Assembly: GCA_030432565.1 (NCBI GenBank)
Contig: JAUIGV010000020.1
Span: 1 to 64,000, forward strand
Source: Verrucomicrobiia bacterium
GTDB lineage: Bacteria > Verrucomicrobiota > Verrucomicrobiia > Verrucomicrobiales > Akkermansiaceae
Length of the DNA stretch: 64,000 nt
Reading direction: 5' to 3'
In this document: piece by piece, positions 1 through 9,745 of the stretch
Layout of the letters: each line of letters opens with the position of its first letter
Numbering within the stretch: the stretch's first letter is position 1
The notes under the pieces: model-generated
What the model was told of the DNA's origin: nothing
The model's input: only the letters and a program-made list of their open reading frames with translations
The model's database searches: none
Position numbers and translations under genes: made by a program

Positions 1-5
1 ACCAG

Positions 6-33
6 AAGAGGTTCTAAGAGTCCAGAACCTCTT
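6..33. terminator. Perfect 10-bp stem-loop at window start
   Basis: AAGAGGTTCT at 6-15 is followed by an 8-nt loop and the exact complement AGAACCTCTT at 24-33. It precedes the amylase gene and may end transcription of a gene lying before the window. There is no clear T-run on either side, so it could also be a processing or attenuation hairpin. Confidence 0.4.
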
Positions 34-195
34 AAACTCAAGACCAAGGAAAACCCTCGACTATGCCACCCCAAACGACATCTTTCTAACTCAATCTCAA
101 ATTGCGCTTCCGAGCTGAATCCGCCCAACGGAACAACTCCGCATTGGACGAGCTCTCATTCAACCTCTATGCTGCCCTGCCATCACACGCAATCG

Positions 196-3100
196 ATGAG
201 AAACAGCACTTCAAGACTCCGACACTTGCACGCGTTGGCGGCGGTCCTTTTTACATGGGCTCCGTTCGCGCATGCGGAGGAAACGATCCTGCAATACTTC
301 GGCACCAGCTGGGAAGGAATCGAAAAGCGCATCCCGGAGGTCGCTGAAGCCGGATATTCCTCGCTCTGGCTCCCACCACCATTCAAGGGAGCTTCCGGAA
401 CCTTCTCGGTGGGCTTCGATACCCTCGACCGCTTTGATCTCGGCAACATCGATCAATCGGGAACGATCCCGACAAGATATGGAACCAAGGAAAACCTCCT
501 TTCGCTGATCCGGACCGCGCACCGTTTCGGGATCAAGGTCTACTTTGACAATGTCATGGCGCATAACGGCGGGCCACTTGGAACAACCGAACCCGGCAAC
601 CTTTTCCCCGAAGTGCCCGGCTTCGTTCCGGAGGATTTCCACCTCGTCCGCACGCAGGGCGGCGGGTGGCGCAAGGCCAGCAATGATGTCAATTATCAAG
701 ACGAATGGCAGGTGCTGCATCGTAATCCTTTTGCATGGGACATCGCCCACGAGTCACCCAACACCTCCTTCGATCCCGATGGCGACGTCGAAAATTCCGA
801 CTACGACAAGTGGATCGGGATCCGGCACCCAAACAACCCGGAGTGGTATTTGGACCGCGACCTGCCTATCGCCCGGGATTTCGAGGGGAACGATCTTTAT
901 ACCTTCGCCCACAAAGAGGCCTTCGAGGACTCAGGATATGGCGCGGAAAATACCGGGGCGAACAACGGGCGCTTTGATTTCGATGACCTCGACGGTGACG
1001 GCCAGCACGACGTCAACGAACCCTCGGAGCCCTTTTCCGATACCGGTATCGATGGCACCAACCCAAACCGGCGGACGGCCACGTGGGGATTTGGCGACGG
1101 CATTTACAACATGGGCGATCCTGTCCCGGAGGACGTCAACTCGATGCTCCTGCGCGCCTTGCGGTGGTTTGTCGACGAAGCCCACCCCGACGGTTTCCGC
1201 CTCGATGCGGTGAAACACGTTCCGGATTACTTTTTTGGCGAGCAAAACGCAGCCACTAGGGACCGCAGCGGTGCCGGCTACACCGGCCAGGCCCAGGTTC
1301 AATTCAACCTCACCCGCGGCCACACTGATTGGGGAAATCACCGCGACTCGGTCTTCACCAACACCCTATCTCGTGACGATCTCCTTCTTTTTGGCGAGCA
1401 CCTCGGCGAACCTCCGGGTTTCGGGGGATACCTCGCCGCCGGGATGCGCATTGCCAATGACACCTTCCTCAATACGGTGGGAGGGTTCAATGGCATTGGC
1501 GGCAACCTGACCGGATATGATCAACCCAACCATGGCACCTTCGGCACGACCACCCAGAATGCCGCCTACCCGCTCTCACACGACAACAACTCCATGTCGG
1601 GTCTCGATCGCCCCGCCGCCTTCCAGTATCTCCTGACCCGCGAAGGACTGCCCATCGTCTACACCGATGGATACAACGAGGAAGGACCGCCCAGCTACTT
1701 CCCCAAGCCAGCGCAGATCCCTTTCCTCGGTCAATACGGACAATCGTGGGTCAACGGTCCGGTCGCCGTCCGCCGTGACTTTGTGCGCGGCACGCAAATT
1801 TCAAAGTGGAGCGACCGGGATTTCGCGGCCTGGGAAATGCGGGACAAGCGCGAGAACGAAGGCATGAGTGATGCCGATGGTACGGTTCTTCTCGTACTCA
1901 TGGCCCGGAATTACACCGGCGGGCAGGCCCGGGATCTCACCACCACCTTCCCTGCCGGAGCACGGCTGCGCAATTATTCCAACCACGGAGGCTCCTTCCA
2001 TGTCACGGTGGACAACCAGGGCAGACTTCGCAACGACAGCGGTCATGCTCCGGTCGTTCCTCCAGGCGGAATCTTTGCCTTCTCGTGGGACAATCCCCGC
2101 ATACCCCGCGTCTGGCAGGGAAGCGAAACCCGCCCTATTCAGATTTTCCAGAGTGGATCACCCGCCCCCATGATGGAGCACGTTCGCGAAGACGGCCGCG
2201 ATGGAGATCGAGGATACGATTACACCGCCTGGATTCCCCGTATCACCGACGGGACAAATCTTCGCTTTGAGGCCCGCGCCGATGGCTCTACCGCCAACAT
2301 TCTCATGAAGCTCGATGGCGGAGTTGACTTGAATTCCCAAGCCGGGATCGAGAGCAACGATCTGGCCGGGCGGGACAACCCGCCGCCGCTGGACCGCTTC
2401 GGCGGAAATCCCGCCCAGGACCTTTTCACCGGATATGAGCAAATGTTCTTCATCGATCGCACAGCCGAGAAGTTCGCCGCCACCGACGTCGCCCGGAATA
2501 TCATCGGTTCCCAGGGCGCCGAGACCTGGCAGATCAAAATCGGCAATGCTCCCACCCGTAATAATGGCAGGGGGCCGAATACCAACCTGGGTGCCGTGAC
2601 CTGGGTCTACCATGATCCGCGTGCAAGTGATGATAATGGCACTCCCCAGTATCTTCTCACGCCCAACAACTTCGTGGAACTCCGCGTCAAGGTGGGCTAC
2701 GATGACGAACCGGACGCCGCATGGGTTTACTACACCACCGATGGTTCAAGCTTTCCGGAAGGTTCGCTCGGCGAAGGTCGTGGCAACACGCGCGTCGCCC
2801 CCCTGACATTTTATCAAAATGGAAACCGCGACGGTGATCGTATCCCACAGTGGTGGCGCGCCGGACTCCCCTCTTTGCCGAAGGGCACCGTGCTGCGTTA
2901 CAAGATCGGGTTTCATTCGGAAGATGCCGGACCACGTTTCCCCTTCTCCGCAGATGACATCGAAATCAAGCGACGCATGGAGACGAAGTTTGAGATCGAC
3001 AACTTCGACGCCACGCAAGTCAGCTTTTTCCCGCACAATGACCACGGCGAAATGGTCACCGGGCTTGAGGAAGGCTTCCACATCCTCCGTACCAAGGTCT

Positions 3101-4239
3101 TCCTCGACCGCAGCGGCCGCTCGTCTATTTTTCGCACCGAATCACAGACCTTCTATTACGATGCCGCCCGCCCCACCGGCCTGATTCGCTTTCCCGCCGA
3201 AGGTGACCAACTCGGCGGATCCACCTACGGTTCGGTGGTCGTAACCGATGCCAGTGTGACCCGTGTGCAATATCTTATTCTCGATTCCAATCCCGGGAAC
3301 GACCAAGGTTGGACGAATGCGAGCGAGGTGCGGGTTCCCAGCCAGCTTGGCACCACCGGATTCACCCGCGAATGGCGCTTTGACTACGACGGCATCCCGT
3401 CGACCGGGACGGCGGAGATTCGAGTTCGACTCAAGGAGGTTTCCTCGTCCGATAATAACGCGCTCGACGACCTGACCGGTCACTACACCACCATCGTGCG
3501 AAATGTTCAAACGGGCTCGCCGGTAAACTTTCGCTTTGGCTTTCCCGGGACTGATGGCGACCTTGTCAATGAGGGCTACATCGCCAAAGTTCTCTTTGAT
3601 AAATCATTCGGCAACGGGTTCACTGACGCGGATCTCCTGAAGCAATTTCTCGTCCTCATCGACGATGTCGAACTTCCTTCCACCGCTCTTGCAATTGTCC
3701 GCAGCGAAACTCCGGGGGACGACGCGTTGGCAGTGACCCTTCCCAATCTCTACCAGGGCGATCAGGATACACTCCACGAAATCCGCGTCATCAACCAGCA
3801 AGGCGACATGACTTTGACAACCATCAGAAAAGTCCGAGCCGAGGTTACCTCGCTGCCGGATACCGATGGCGATGGCATGCCGGATATTTGGGAACTGCAG
3901 CACAAGCTGGAGGCGGGAAATGCCACCGGAGACCACGGCGCTGCGGGAGACATCGATCACGATGGCATCTCAAACCTGCTGGAATTCCTGGCCAAGAAAA
4001 ATCCCCTTCTCTCATCGACGCCAATCTTGAGAGCCGGGAGTGATGGCCAAAATGCGCAGCTTACCTTTGATGCCTACCCCGACCGCCGCTACCGCATCTG
4101 GCGCTCCAATGACCTCGAGACGATGACACCCGACCCCGGGTATTTCACCGTTGATGCGGAGAGCTTGAACCACCTGATCACCGAGCCACAAAGTGGCGGA
4201 CGCCAATTTTATGCACTCGAAATCGCGATGCCCGAATGA
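196..4239 (+). CDS. Secreted GH13 alpha-amylase family protein with C-terminal Asp-rich module
   Basis: A 1347-residue exported glycosidase, probably acting on alpha-glucans. All four GH13 regions are visible: region I (VYFDNVMAHN, about 116-125), region II (GFRLDAVKH, nucleophile Asp337), region III (LLFGEHLGE, acid/base Glu401) and region IV (LSHDNNS, Asp463). A calcium-loop-like DLDGDGQHDVNE stretch lies in the insert before region II, suggesting a metal-stabilised B domain. The long C-terminal part ends with two Asp-rich repeats (about 1222-1266; DTDGDGMPD and DIDHDGISNLLEF) and a short domain with RYRIWRSNDLE, like the ends of the LamG and CotH proteins in this window. ATG 196 is preferred to the in-frame ATG at 169 because it gives a clean signal peptide ending ...FAHA. 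The substrate is not readable from sequence. Confidence 0.9.
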   Translation: MRNSTSRLRHLHALAAVLFTWAPFAHAEETILQYFGTSWEGIEKRIPEVAEAGYSSLWLPPPFKGASGTFSVGFDTLDRFDLGNIDQSGTIPTRYGTKENLLSLIRTAHRFGIKVYFDNVMAHNGGPLGTTEPGNLFPEVPGFVPEDFHLVRTQGGGWRKASNDVNYQDEWQVLHRNPFAWDIAHESPNTSFDPDGDVENSDYDKWIGIRHPNNPEWYLDRDLPIARDFEGNDLYTFAHKEAFEDSGYGAENTGANNGRFDFDDLDGDGQHDVNEPSEPFSDTGIDGTNPNRRTATWGFGDGIYNMGDPVPEDVNSMLLRALRWFVDEAHPDGFRLDAVKHVPDYFFGEQNAATRDRSGAGYTGQAQVQFNLTRGHTDWGNHRDSVFTNTLSRDDLLLFGEHLGEPPGFGGYLAAGMRIANDTFLNTVGGFNGIGGNLTGYDQPNHGTFGTTTQNAAYPLSHDNNSMSGLDRPAAFQYLLTREGLPIVYTDGYNEEGPPSYFPKPAQIPFLGQYGQSWVNGPVAVRRDFVRGTQISKWSDRDFAAWEMRDKRENEGMSDADGTVLLVLMARNYTGGQARDLTTTFPAGARLRNYSNHGGSFHVTVDNQGRLRNDSGHAPVVPPGGIFAFSWDNPRIPRVWQGSETRPIQIFQSGSPAPMMEHVREDGRDGDRGYDYTAWIPRITDGTNLRFEARADGSTANILMKLDGGVDLNSQAGIESNDLAGRDNPPPLDRFGGNPAQDLFTGYEQMFFIDRTAEKFAATDVARNIIGSQGAETWQIKIGNAPTRNNGRGPNTNLGAVTWVYHDPRASDDNGTPQYLLTPNNFVELRVKVGYDDEPDAAWVYYTTDGSSFPEGSLGEGRGNTRVAPLTFYQNGNRDGDRIPQWWRAGLPSLPKGTVLRYKIGFHSEDAGPRFPFSADDIEIKRRMETKFEIDNFDATQVSFFPHNDHGEMVTGLEEGFHILRTKVFLDRSGRSSIFRTESQTFYYDAARPTGLIRFPAEGDQLGGSTYGSVVVTDASVTRVQYLILDSNPGNDQGWTNASEVRVPSQLGTTGFTREWRFDYDGIPSTGTAEIRVRLKEVSSSDNNALDDLTGHYTTIVRNVQTGSPVNFRFGFPGTDGDLVNEGYIAKVLFDKSFGNGFTDADLLKQFLVLIDDVELPSTALAIVRSETPGDDALAVTLPNLYQGDQDTLHEIRVINQQGDMTLTTIRKVRAEVTSLPDTDGDGMPDIWELQHKLEAGNATGDHGAAGDIDHDGISNLLEFLAKKNPLLSSTPILRAGSDGQNAQLTFDAYPDRRYRIWRSNDLETMTPDPGYFTVDAESLNHLITEPQSGGRQFYALEIAMPE

Positions 4240-4325
4240 GGATCAGATAAGCCGTCATCTTAAAGATCGCCATTCCGGCCCGCCGACGCCAAAATCAAAC
4301 AAGGCCCGGAGAAGAAGGCCACGCC

Positions 4326-5324
4326 ATGGACCACGAAGGAAAAGACAGCAAGAAAAATCAGGATACAGTGGCACCCGGGTCTTCCAATGTTCCCGGGCGA
4401 TTCCGGAAGGGCGTTCAGATCCGGGTCATTGATTCTTCAAAAGCGAACAATCAAAAAGCTTCGCAATCGAATTTTAGGAAGACCGAGAAACCCACGCTGC
4501 AGGACATCGCAGATCCCGAAATTGCCACCCTTCCCGAAGCTTCCAAATTTCCACTCACTGCGGTCACACTTATCGTCGTGCCTCTTCTTCTGGGCACGCT
4601 TTTTTTCTGGCTTCGTCCCAAGGAAAAAGAAGAAGTGGCCACGGGACGGGATCCCGCCCATCGACAAGCGGTTCCGGACCAGGATCCGCGCGATTTTGCG
4701 ATGCAATTTTTGGCCTCCACCCATCCCGATGCCCGCCTCGGCTATGTCCGCAATGCCGGGCTGGCCAAGGCGCACTTTGCCCGCTATCCCAAGCAAGCAT
4801 TGCGTGAAAAGGCACAAATCGTGGCAGGGATGCCCATCATTCATCGGGGAGACCTTTCCTATTACCGCTTTGTTGCACAATTTGAGGACGGGAGTCGGCG
4901 GCTCCTTTCCATTGTCAATACTCCCGATGGTCTCAAGGTCGACTGGGATTGTTTCGCACGCTACACCAGTGCTTCCTGGGAGGATCTTTCTGCGGCCAAG
5001 GTCCCTCAAGCCGAGATCCGGGTCTTCGCCAAAAAGACTTCAAACGATCTTGATTACGGGGAGCACGTCAAATGGACCCGCTATGCTCTGTCCAGCCCTG
5101 ACACCACTGACATTTTTTACACCTACCTGAAGAATGGCTCGGAACAGGACCTCAAGGTTCGATCGATTCTGGAATCGACCGACCGAAATCAAAAGTCATC
5201 ACGCCTGACCTTGTTGGTTTCCACGGATGCACAAAACCCTGGACGCAGGATTCTCAAGACTGAAAAGATCCTCGCCCTTGGTTGGGTCACGCCCGACCAC
5301 GCGGTTCTCTCCGCTGCGAAGTAG
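4326..5324 (+). CDS. Hypothetical membrane-anchored protein
   Basis: A 332-residue protein I do not recognise. The first ~75 residues are hydrophilic and Lys/Asn/Ser-rich, followed by one hydrophobic segment (about 77-95, FPLTAVTLIVVPLLLGTLFF) and then a soluble domain of about 230 residues. The topology suggests a cytoplasmic N-terminal tail, one membrane helix and an extracytoplasmic domain. The gene follows the amylase by 86 nt on the same strand and runs convergently into the squalene/phytoene synthase gene, so it may be co-transcribed with the amylase. A start inside the ORF cannot be excluded, but ATG 4326 keeps the low-complexity tail before the helix. Confidence 0.7.
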   Translation: MDHEGKDSKKNQDTVAPGSSNVPGRFRKGVQIRVIDSSKANNQKASQSNFRKTEKPTLQDIADPEIATLPEASKFPLTAVTLIVVPLLLGTLFFWLRPKEKEEVATGRDPAHRQAVPDQDPRDFAMQFLASTHPDARLGYVRNAGLAKAHFARYPKQALREKAQIVAGMPIIHRGDLSYYRFVAQFEDGSRRLLSIVNTPDGLKVDWDCFARYTSASWEDLSAAKVPQAEIRVFAKKTSNDLDYGEHVKWTRYALSSPDTTDIFYTYLKNGSEQDLKVRSILESTDRNQKSSRLTLLVSTDAQNPGRRILKTEKILALGWVTPDHAVLSAAK

Positions 5325-5373
5325 ATTTTTGAACCGGTTTCGAAGCCCCACCTTATCGAAGACCCCGTTGCTT

Positions 5374-6216
5374 TCACGAGAAGCGCTCCTTCAGGAGAAG
5401 GGAGATCTTCTGGAGCTTGCTCAAACGATAGCGCCGGTCAAAGACGCGGAAGTTGTCGGCGCGCATTTGCTTAAGCAGGGTGTGATAAATGCGGTGCATC
5501 ACCCGGGGAGCCAGCAGCGCTTTGTGATCCTCGGCGGGAAGAAGCTCCGTGGCCCTGGCGTAAAGTCGTTCACAACGGTCCGCCTGGTAATTCATAAACG
5601 CGATAAAGCGGCCATCATGCACCCGCCCGATGAGATCACGCTCGGTGTATTGGAAGCGGCCCAGGTCATGAAGCGGCACGTAGATGCGCGCTCCGTTTGA
5701 AAGGTCCTCGCCAATATCGCGGAGGATGTTGGTAAGCTGGAGAGCGTGGCCCAGGGCGACTGCGTATTCGTGGGAGCGTTTGGGGTCCGCCGCGAAGAGC
5801 GGGAGGCAAACAAGCCCCACCGAGGAAGCCACGCGATAGGTGTATTCCTGCAAATCCTCCCAAGTACCAAACCGCTGCGGGGACAGGTCCATCTGGCAGC
5901 CTTCGATCACGTTGGTGAAATATTCCGAGGGGATCTCGTAGAGATCTCGTACTTTAAGAATCCCGCTTTGGAGGTCGACCAGTCCAAGATCCGGATTGGT
6001 GGTATCATTGGCGAAGACCTCCTTCCAACCCGCGAGACCTTTCTTCTTTTCTGCGATGGGCAGTTCAAGGTCATCGGCAAGATCATCAATGACCCTGCAA
6101 AAGGCGTAAAAGCTGACGAGATGCTGCCTCCGGTCCGCCGGAACACAACGCAACGCAAAAGCAAGATTCGACTTCGCCTTGCGAGTGATCTCGGCAGCAG
6201 TGGGATCCGACGACAT
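5374..6216 (-). CDS. Squalene/phytoene synthase family protein
   Basis: A trans-isoprenyl diphosphate synthase of 280 residues that would condense two prenyl diphosphates head to head. Both magnesium-binding Asp motifs are present: DDLAD at 44-48 and DIGED at 167-171, the latter in the family signature LTNILRDIGEDLSNGARIYV. Length fits the HpnC/HpnD/CrtB group. It starts only 5 nt after the lepB stop on the same strand, so the two are probably co-transcribed. No desaturase, squalene-hopene cyclase or second synthase is present here, so sequence alone does not separate a hopanoid (presqualene) role from a carotenoid one. Confidence 0.9.
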   Translation of the reverse strand: MSSDPTAAEITRKAKSNLAFALRCVPADRRQHLVSFYAFCRVIDDLADDLELPIAEKKKGLAGWKEVFANDTTNPDLGLVDLQSGILKVRDLYEIPSEYFTNVIEGCQMDLSPQRFGTWEDLQEYTYRVASSVGLVCLPLFAADPKRSHEYAVALGHALQLTNILRDIGEDLSNGARIYVPLHDLGRFQYTERDLIGRVHDGRFIAFMNYQADRCERLYARATELLPAEDHKALLAPRVMHRIYHTLLKQMRADNFRVFDRRYRLSKLQKISLLLKERFS

Positions 6217-6221
6217 CGACG

Positions 6222-7433
6222 CTACTTAATAAGTCCCCAGTGACCGCTGTTGAAGGGCCAAAGCGAAATGAAAGCAGGACCGACCAGGTTATACTGTTTC
6301 ACACTGCCCCAATACCGGGAATCGAGACTGTCTGTCGAATTGTCACCCAAAGCAAAGAACTCGCGGTAGTTGTTCCCCTTTTTAGGGTCGTCATCAAGGG
6401 TCACGGTGTAACTTGGGTCCGAAAATCCGGTCTTCTGACCACGGCCATCTGCGCGCCGCGGCGGGTTGGTGTAACCGGTGTAATCATAGCCTTTGGAATC
6501 GGGCTTCTGACTCATGACACGCAGCAAGGTTTCCTCGGTGGCTTTATCTCCGTTGATGTAGAGATTCGGCTGATCAATTTGGATGGTATCGCCCGGCAGG
6601 CCTACGAGCCGTTTGATGTAATGATCTCCCTTGGATTGACTCGACATATCTTCAGGTCCATTGGTATCGATGTCCCGCGTATCGAAGACGAAAGATTCGC
6701 CGCGCTTTGGTTGGCGGAAATGGTAGGAAACCTTATCCACCAGGACGAGGTCTCCGGAGGTGAGATAACCCTGGAAAATTGGAGCACCCTTTTCAAAGTG
6801 CGGTGTGATGCCATTCGCCTTGCGACGGAGGGCTTCGGAGATTGTAGGGATCCCAGCGGCTTCATTCAGCGGGCAACCGATTGTTTCGCTGGTGCCATCA
6901 TCAAAGGTAATCTTGGTTCTCGAGAAGAGGAAGAAGCTGGAGTCCTTAATCGATGTGATGTTGAGGTCTTTTTCGGCCACGACATTTTCATAGGACCGGC
7001 CGGAAATGGCAAAGTCGAAAACCTGCTCGCCGAACCACGGAGTGTCCCAGCCGTCCTCTTCATGTTTGGTCGTCGCTACAATGCCATTCAGCGAAGGCTG
7101 CATCGAGCCGGTGGGAATACGGAAGGGCTGGAGGAAATAAGCGCGGATTCCAAGGGCCACCACGATCGCCACCCAAAACACCTCGATGTTTTCCTGGATC
7201 CAATCCGGCTGGCGATAGTGGGCCAGAGATTTCTCACAGGTGTTTCGGAGCTGCTTCGAGGCCTCCTTGACCGCATCGAGATCCTTGGCCTTGACCGCGT
7301 CCTTGAGATCGACCCTCCGTGATTCGATTTCATCAATGCGGTCCGGAGCGAGGAGATCCCGCTTGTAGTGAAGAAACTTCCTGGCCCCCTTCAAGAGAAG
7401 GAGCGCTTCCTTTTTCCAACGTGGCTTAAACAC
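6222..7433 (-). CDS. lepB: Signal peptidase I
   Basis: Membrane serine protease that removes signal peptides from exported proteins. The nucleophile Ser110 is in IPTGSMQPS just after a membrane segment (about 84-102), the general base Lys274 is in DHYIKRLVGLPGD, and the third family box is GDNSTDSLDSRYWG near 364. At 403 residues it is longer than typical LepB, with a charged, helical ~80-residue N-terminal extension and a large insert between the Ser and Lys boxes. It heads a two-gene unit with the squalene/phytoene synthase and is divergent from trpS across a 98-bp gap. Confidence 0.95.
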   Translation of the reverse strand: MFKPRWKKEALLLLKGARKFLHYKRDLLAPDRIDEIESRRVDLKDAVKAKDLDAVKEASKQLRNTCEKSLAHYRQPDWIQENIEVFWVAIVVALGIRAYFLQPFRIPTGSMQPSLNGIVATTKHEEDGWDTPWFGEQVFDFAISGRSYENVVAEKDLNITSIKDSSFFLFSRTKITFDDGTSETIGCPLNEAAGIPTISEALRRKANGITPHFEKGAPIFQGYLTSGDLVLVDKVSYHFRQPKRGESFVFDTRDIDTNGPEDMSSQSKGDHYIKRLVGLPGDTIQIDQPNLYINGDKATEETLLRVMSQKPDSKGYDYTGYTNPPRRADGRGQKTGFSDPSYTVTLDDDPKKGNNYREFFALGDNSTDSLDSRYWGSVKQYNLVGPAFISLWPFNSGHWGLIK

Positions 7434-7531
7434 GGGCGCAGGGTGGCCACGGGGCTGTCATCTTTCAAGCTGGAAAGCGACGAGCAGGATTTGGCCTTTC
7501 GCTTTGGGCCGAAAAACCGTAACTCCCGCGC

Positions 7532-8497
7532 ATGAGAATTTTGACGGGCCTCCAGCCAAGCGGGAAACTTCACGTGGGGAACTACTTCGGCGCCATCAAG
7601 CCGGCCATCGATGCGCAGGGCGAGGGCGACGGGTATTACTTCATCGCGGATTACCACGCCATGACCACCACCCACGATGCCAGCGAACTCCGCGAGAACG
7701 TTCGAAATGTCGCAATCGACTTTCTGGCGTGTGGCTTCGACCCGTCCAAAGGGGTCTTTTTCAAGCAGAGCTCCGTTCCCGAAGTCAACGAGCTGGCCTG
7801 GATTCTCTCCACGGTCTGCCCGATGGGCCTTCTCGAGCGTTGTCATTCTTATAAGGACAAGATCGCGAAAGGAATCTCGGCCAATCACGCTCTTTTCGCC
7901 TACCCCGCCCTCATGGCGGCGGATATTCTTCTTTACGATTCCAATGTGGTGCCGGTCGGCGAAGACCAGAAACAACACCTGGAAGTCACCCGCGATTTGG
8001 TAGGAAAAATAAACGACCAGTATGGCGAAGGCACTCTCGTGATGCCCAAAGCCCGCATTCGCGACGACGTTGCCAAGGTGCCCGGACTCGACGGCGAGAA
8101 AATGAGCAAGAGCTACAACAACACCCTGCCCATCTTTGGCGACGAGAAGCCCACCAAAAAGCTAATCATGCGAATCAAGACGGATTCCGCAGCGGTGGAG
8201 GATCCAAAGCCAACCGAGAACTCGATCATCCTCGCGCTTTATCAACTCTTCGCCAATGAAACCGAATACGGCCGGATGATATCCGACTATGAGAACGGAG
8301 GCTGCGGATATGGTGACTTTAAAAAACGCCTCGCTGAAGCTTACTGGGACTACTTTGCTCCCATGCGGGCCCGGCGCGAGGAGTTGGTGGCCAATCCGGA
8401 CGAAGTGGACGCCGTTCTAAAAGCCGGAGCCGGGAAAGCCCGAGAGGAAGCCGCCAAGGTCCTCGATCGCGTACGGAAAGCTGTGGGACTTCTTTAA
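7532..8497 (+). CDS. trpS: Tryptophanyl-tRNA synthetase
   Basis: Class I aminoacyl-tRNA synthetase charging tRNA-Trp. The HIGH-type signature is near the start (PSGKLHVGN, 9-17), the Trp/ATP-site region VGEDQKQHLEVTRD is at 142-155 and KMSKS is at 190-194. At 321 residues it has the normal bacterial length. It starts at an ATG in a gap shared with the divergent lepB gene. No T-box-like leader was seen in that short gap. Confidence 0.96.
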   Translation: MRILTGLQPSGKLHVGNYFGAIKPAIDAQGEGDGYYFIADYHAMTTTHDASELRENVRNVAIDFLACGFDPSKGVFFKQSSVPEVNELAWILSTVCPMGLLERCHSYKDKIAKGISANHALFAYPALMAADILLYDSNVVPVGEDQKQHLEVTRDLVGKINDQYGEGTLVMPKARIRDDVAKVPGLDGEKMSKSYNNTLPIFGDEKPTKKLIMRIKTDSAAVEDPKPTENSIILALYQLFANETEYGRMISDYENGGCGYGDFKKRLAEAYWDYFAPMRARREELVANPDEVDAVLKAGAGKAREEAAKVLDRVRKAVGLL

Positions 8498-8515
8498 AGT
8501 CCACGATCCGCAATT

Positions 8516-9016
8516 TCACTCCCCCTTCTGATAAAGGACGCCGTCCTTGGCGGCTTCTTCCTCGAGTGCCTTCTTCGCCTTCTCATAAGTCATGCGATCG
8601 CTCTCCAGGGTGCCGTCTTCAGCCACCCCGGGTGTGACCAAATTCATCTCAGATTGTAATCGGGCCAACTTAAGAGCTGTCGCAACGGCTTCGGCATATC
8701 GTGTTGCGGTGTCCTCATCCTGATCCCTTGCAATGACCCGGATCACCTTGAGTTCAGGGTCAAGTTCCAGCCGGGTGGCCTCATCCAGCGCCGCCAGATC
8801 GGTTCCCGCTTCACTCGCAGCGTCCTCCAAAAAAGCCTCTTCTGAAACCAACGCCATTTCGCGCTCCCAATCGATCGACTCCTCGAGGCCCAGGAGGGAA
8901 ATCTCCACTTCCCTGCTCACCTCGGCCCAAGTCGCGTGAACACGCTCCTCTTCGCTGCAGGAAGCAAGCCACACTGTTGCAGCACAGGCCACCAGCGCCT
9001 TGAAACCTCTACTCAT
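8516..9016 (-). CDS. Hypothetical lipoprotein
   Basis: A protein of about 166 residues with a short hydrophobic N terminus ending in a lipobox (WLASC), hence probably a membrane-anchored lipoprotein. The mature part is strongly acidic and helical, rich in Glu and Ala, with no recognised domain. ATG 9016 overlaps the end of the dioxygenase gene by 8 nt; another in-frame ATG at 9025 would add three residues. The overlap implies translational coupling with the dioxygenase. Function unknown. Confidence 0.75.
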   Translation of the reverse strand: MSRGFKALVACAATVWLASCSEEERVHATWAEVSREVEISLLGLEESIDWEREMALVSEEAFLEDAASEAGTDLAALDEATRLELDPELKVIRVIARDQDEDTATRYAEAVATALKLARLQSEMNLVTPGVAEDGTLESDRMTYEKAKKALEEEAAKDGVLYQKGE

Positions 9017-9686
9017 GTCCGTCATCCGGAGTCACCCCGAGCACGATATTAAACTCGGCACTCAACTCGCCCGCCTTGGAATTCGGGATGGGTTTGAATT
9101 GCACCATCAAGTGCTTGGCTGGCTCGCCCATGCGTTTCAAAAGTCCATCTTTGGCGTTTCCTTTGTCACCATCGATGAAGCACTGGGTCGTGAGGGCGCG
9201 CTTGTTTTTGCGATAGACGGCAACGTGAATGTGCGGCGTGCGCGGACCATAAGGAACCGGCTTGATCGTGCGGAAATAATACCGGCCGTCCCGCGCAGTC
9301 ATGAAGCGGCCAAAGCCCTGGAAATGATCATCCCGCTTCGGCCCGGTGAGACCGCCGTCGCGGGAGTGAATGTAGGCTCCCTTATGATCGACCTGCCAAA
9401 TTTCAACGCGCGCATTTGGAATGGGGTTCCCTTTCACATCAGTCACCCTGCCATGGAGGTGGGTAATGGCACCCACTCCCGGCGTAATCGTGTCGTTGAT
9501 CCGGACGAGATCATTATCAGTGTCCAGAGGAAGCTTGTCCGGGTAAAACGGACCCTCGGTCATTGCAGGCGTAATCGTCAGGGCGTCGGCAAACGCTCCG
9601 GGCACCGTAAACAAGGCGGCAGAGCCAAGAGCGGCACGGCGGAGGAAATCGCGGCGATGACAATCGGGACAGAAAGGGTTTTTCAT
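9009..9686 (-). CDS. Tat-exported intradiol ring-cleavage dioxygenase family protein
   Basis: A 225-residue member of the protocatechuate/catechol intradiol dioxygenase fold. The N terminus carries a twin-Arg signal (HRRDFLRRAALGSAAL, 10-25). Likely Fe(III) ligands match the family: Tyr105 in GAYIHS, Tyr146 in KPVPYGP, and His152 and His154 in TPHIHV. The family start box GPFYPDKLP is at 45-53. Exported single-subunit members are usually of unknown substrate, and no aromatic catabolic genes are nearby. It is coupled to the downstream lipoprotein gene and divergent from the ABC ATPase gene. Confidence 0.88.
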   Translation of the reverse strand: MKNPFCPDCHRRDFLRRAALGSAALFTVPGAFADALTITPAMTEGPFYPDKLPLDTDNDLVRINDTITPGVGAITHLHGRVTDVKGNPIPNARVEIWQVDHKGAYIHSRDGGLTGPKRDDHFQGFGRFMTARDGRYYFRTIKPVPYGPRTPHIHVAVYRKNKRALTTQCFIDGDKGNAKDGLLKRMGEPAKHLMVQFKPIPNSKAGELSAEFNIVLGVTPDDGHE

Positions 9687-9745
9687 AATTTGAGATTGAA
9701 CGAATGAGGGCTTTGAGACCAGCGGAATCGCGCTAGTCTATCACC

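Noticed and set aside
5746-7322. Long plus-strand open frames opposite lepB and the squalene/phytoene synthase
   Set aside because: They are antisense shadows of genes with complete catalytic motifs and have no domains of their own.
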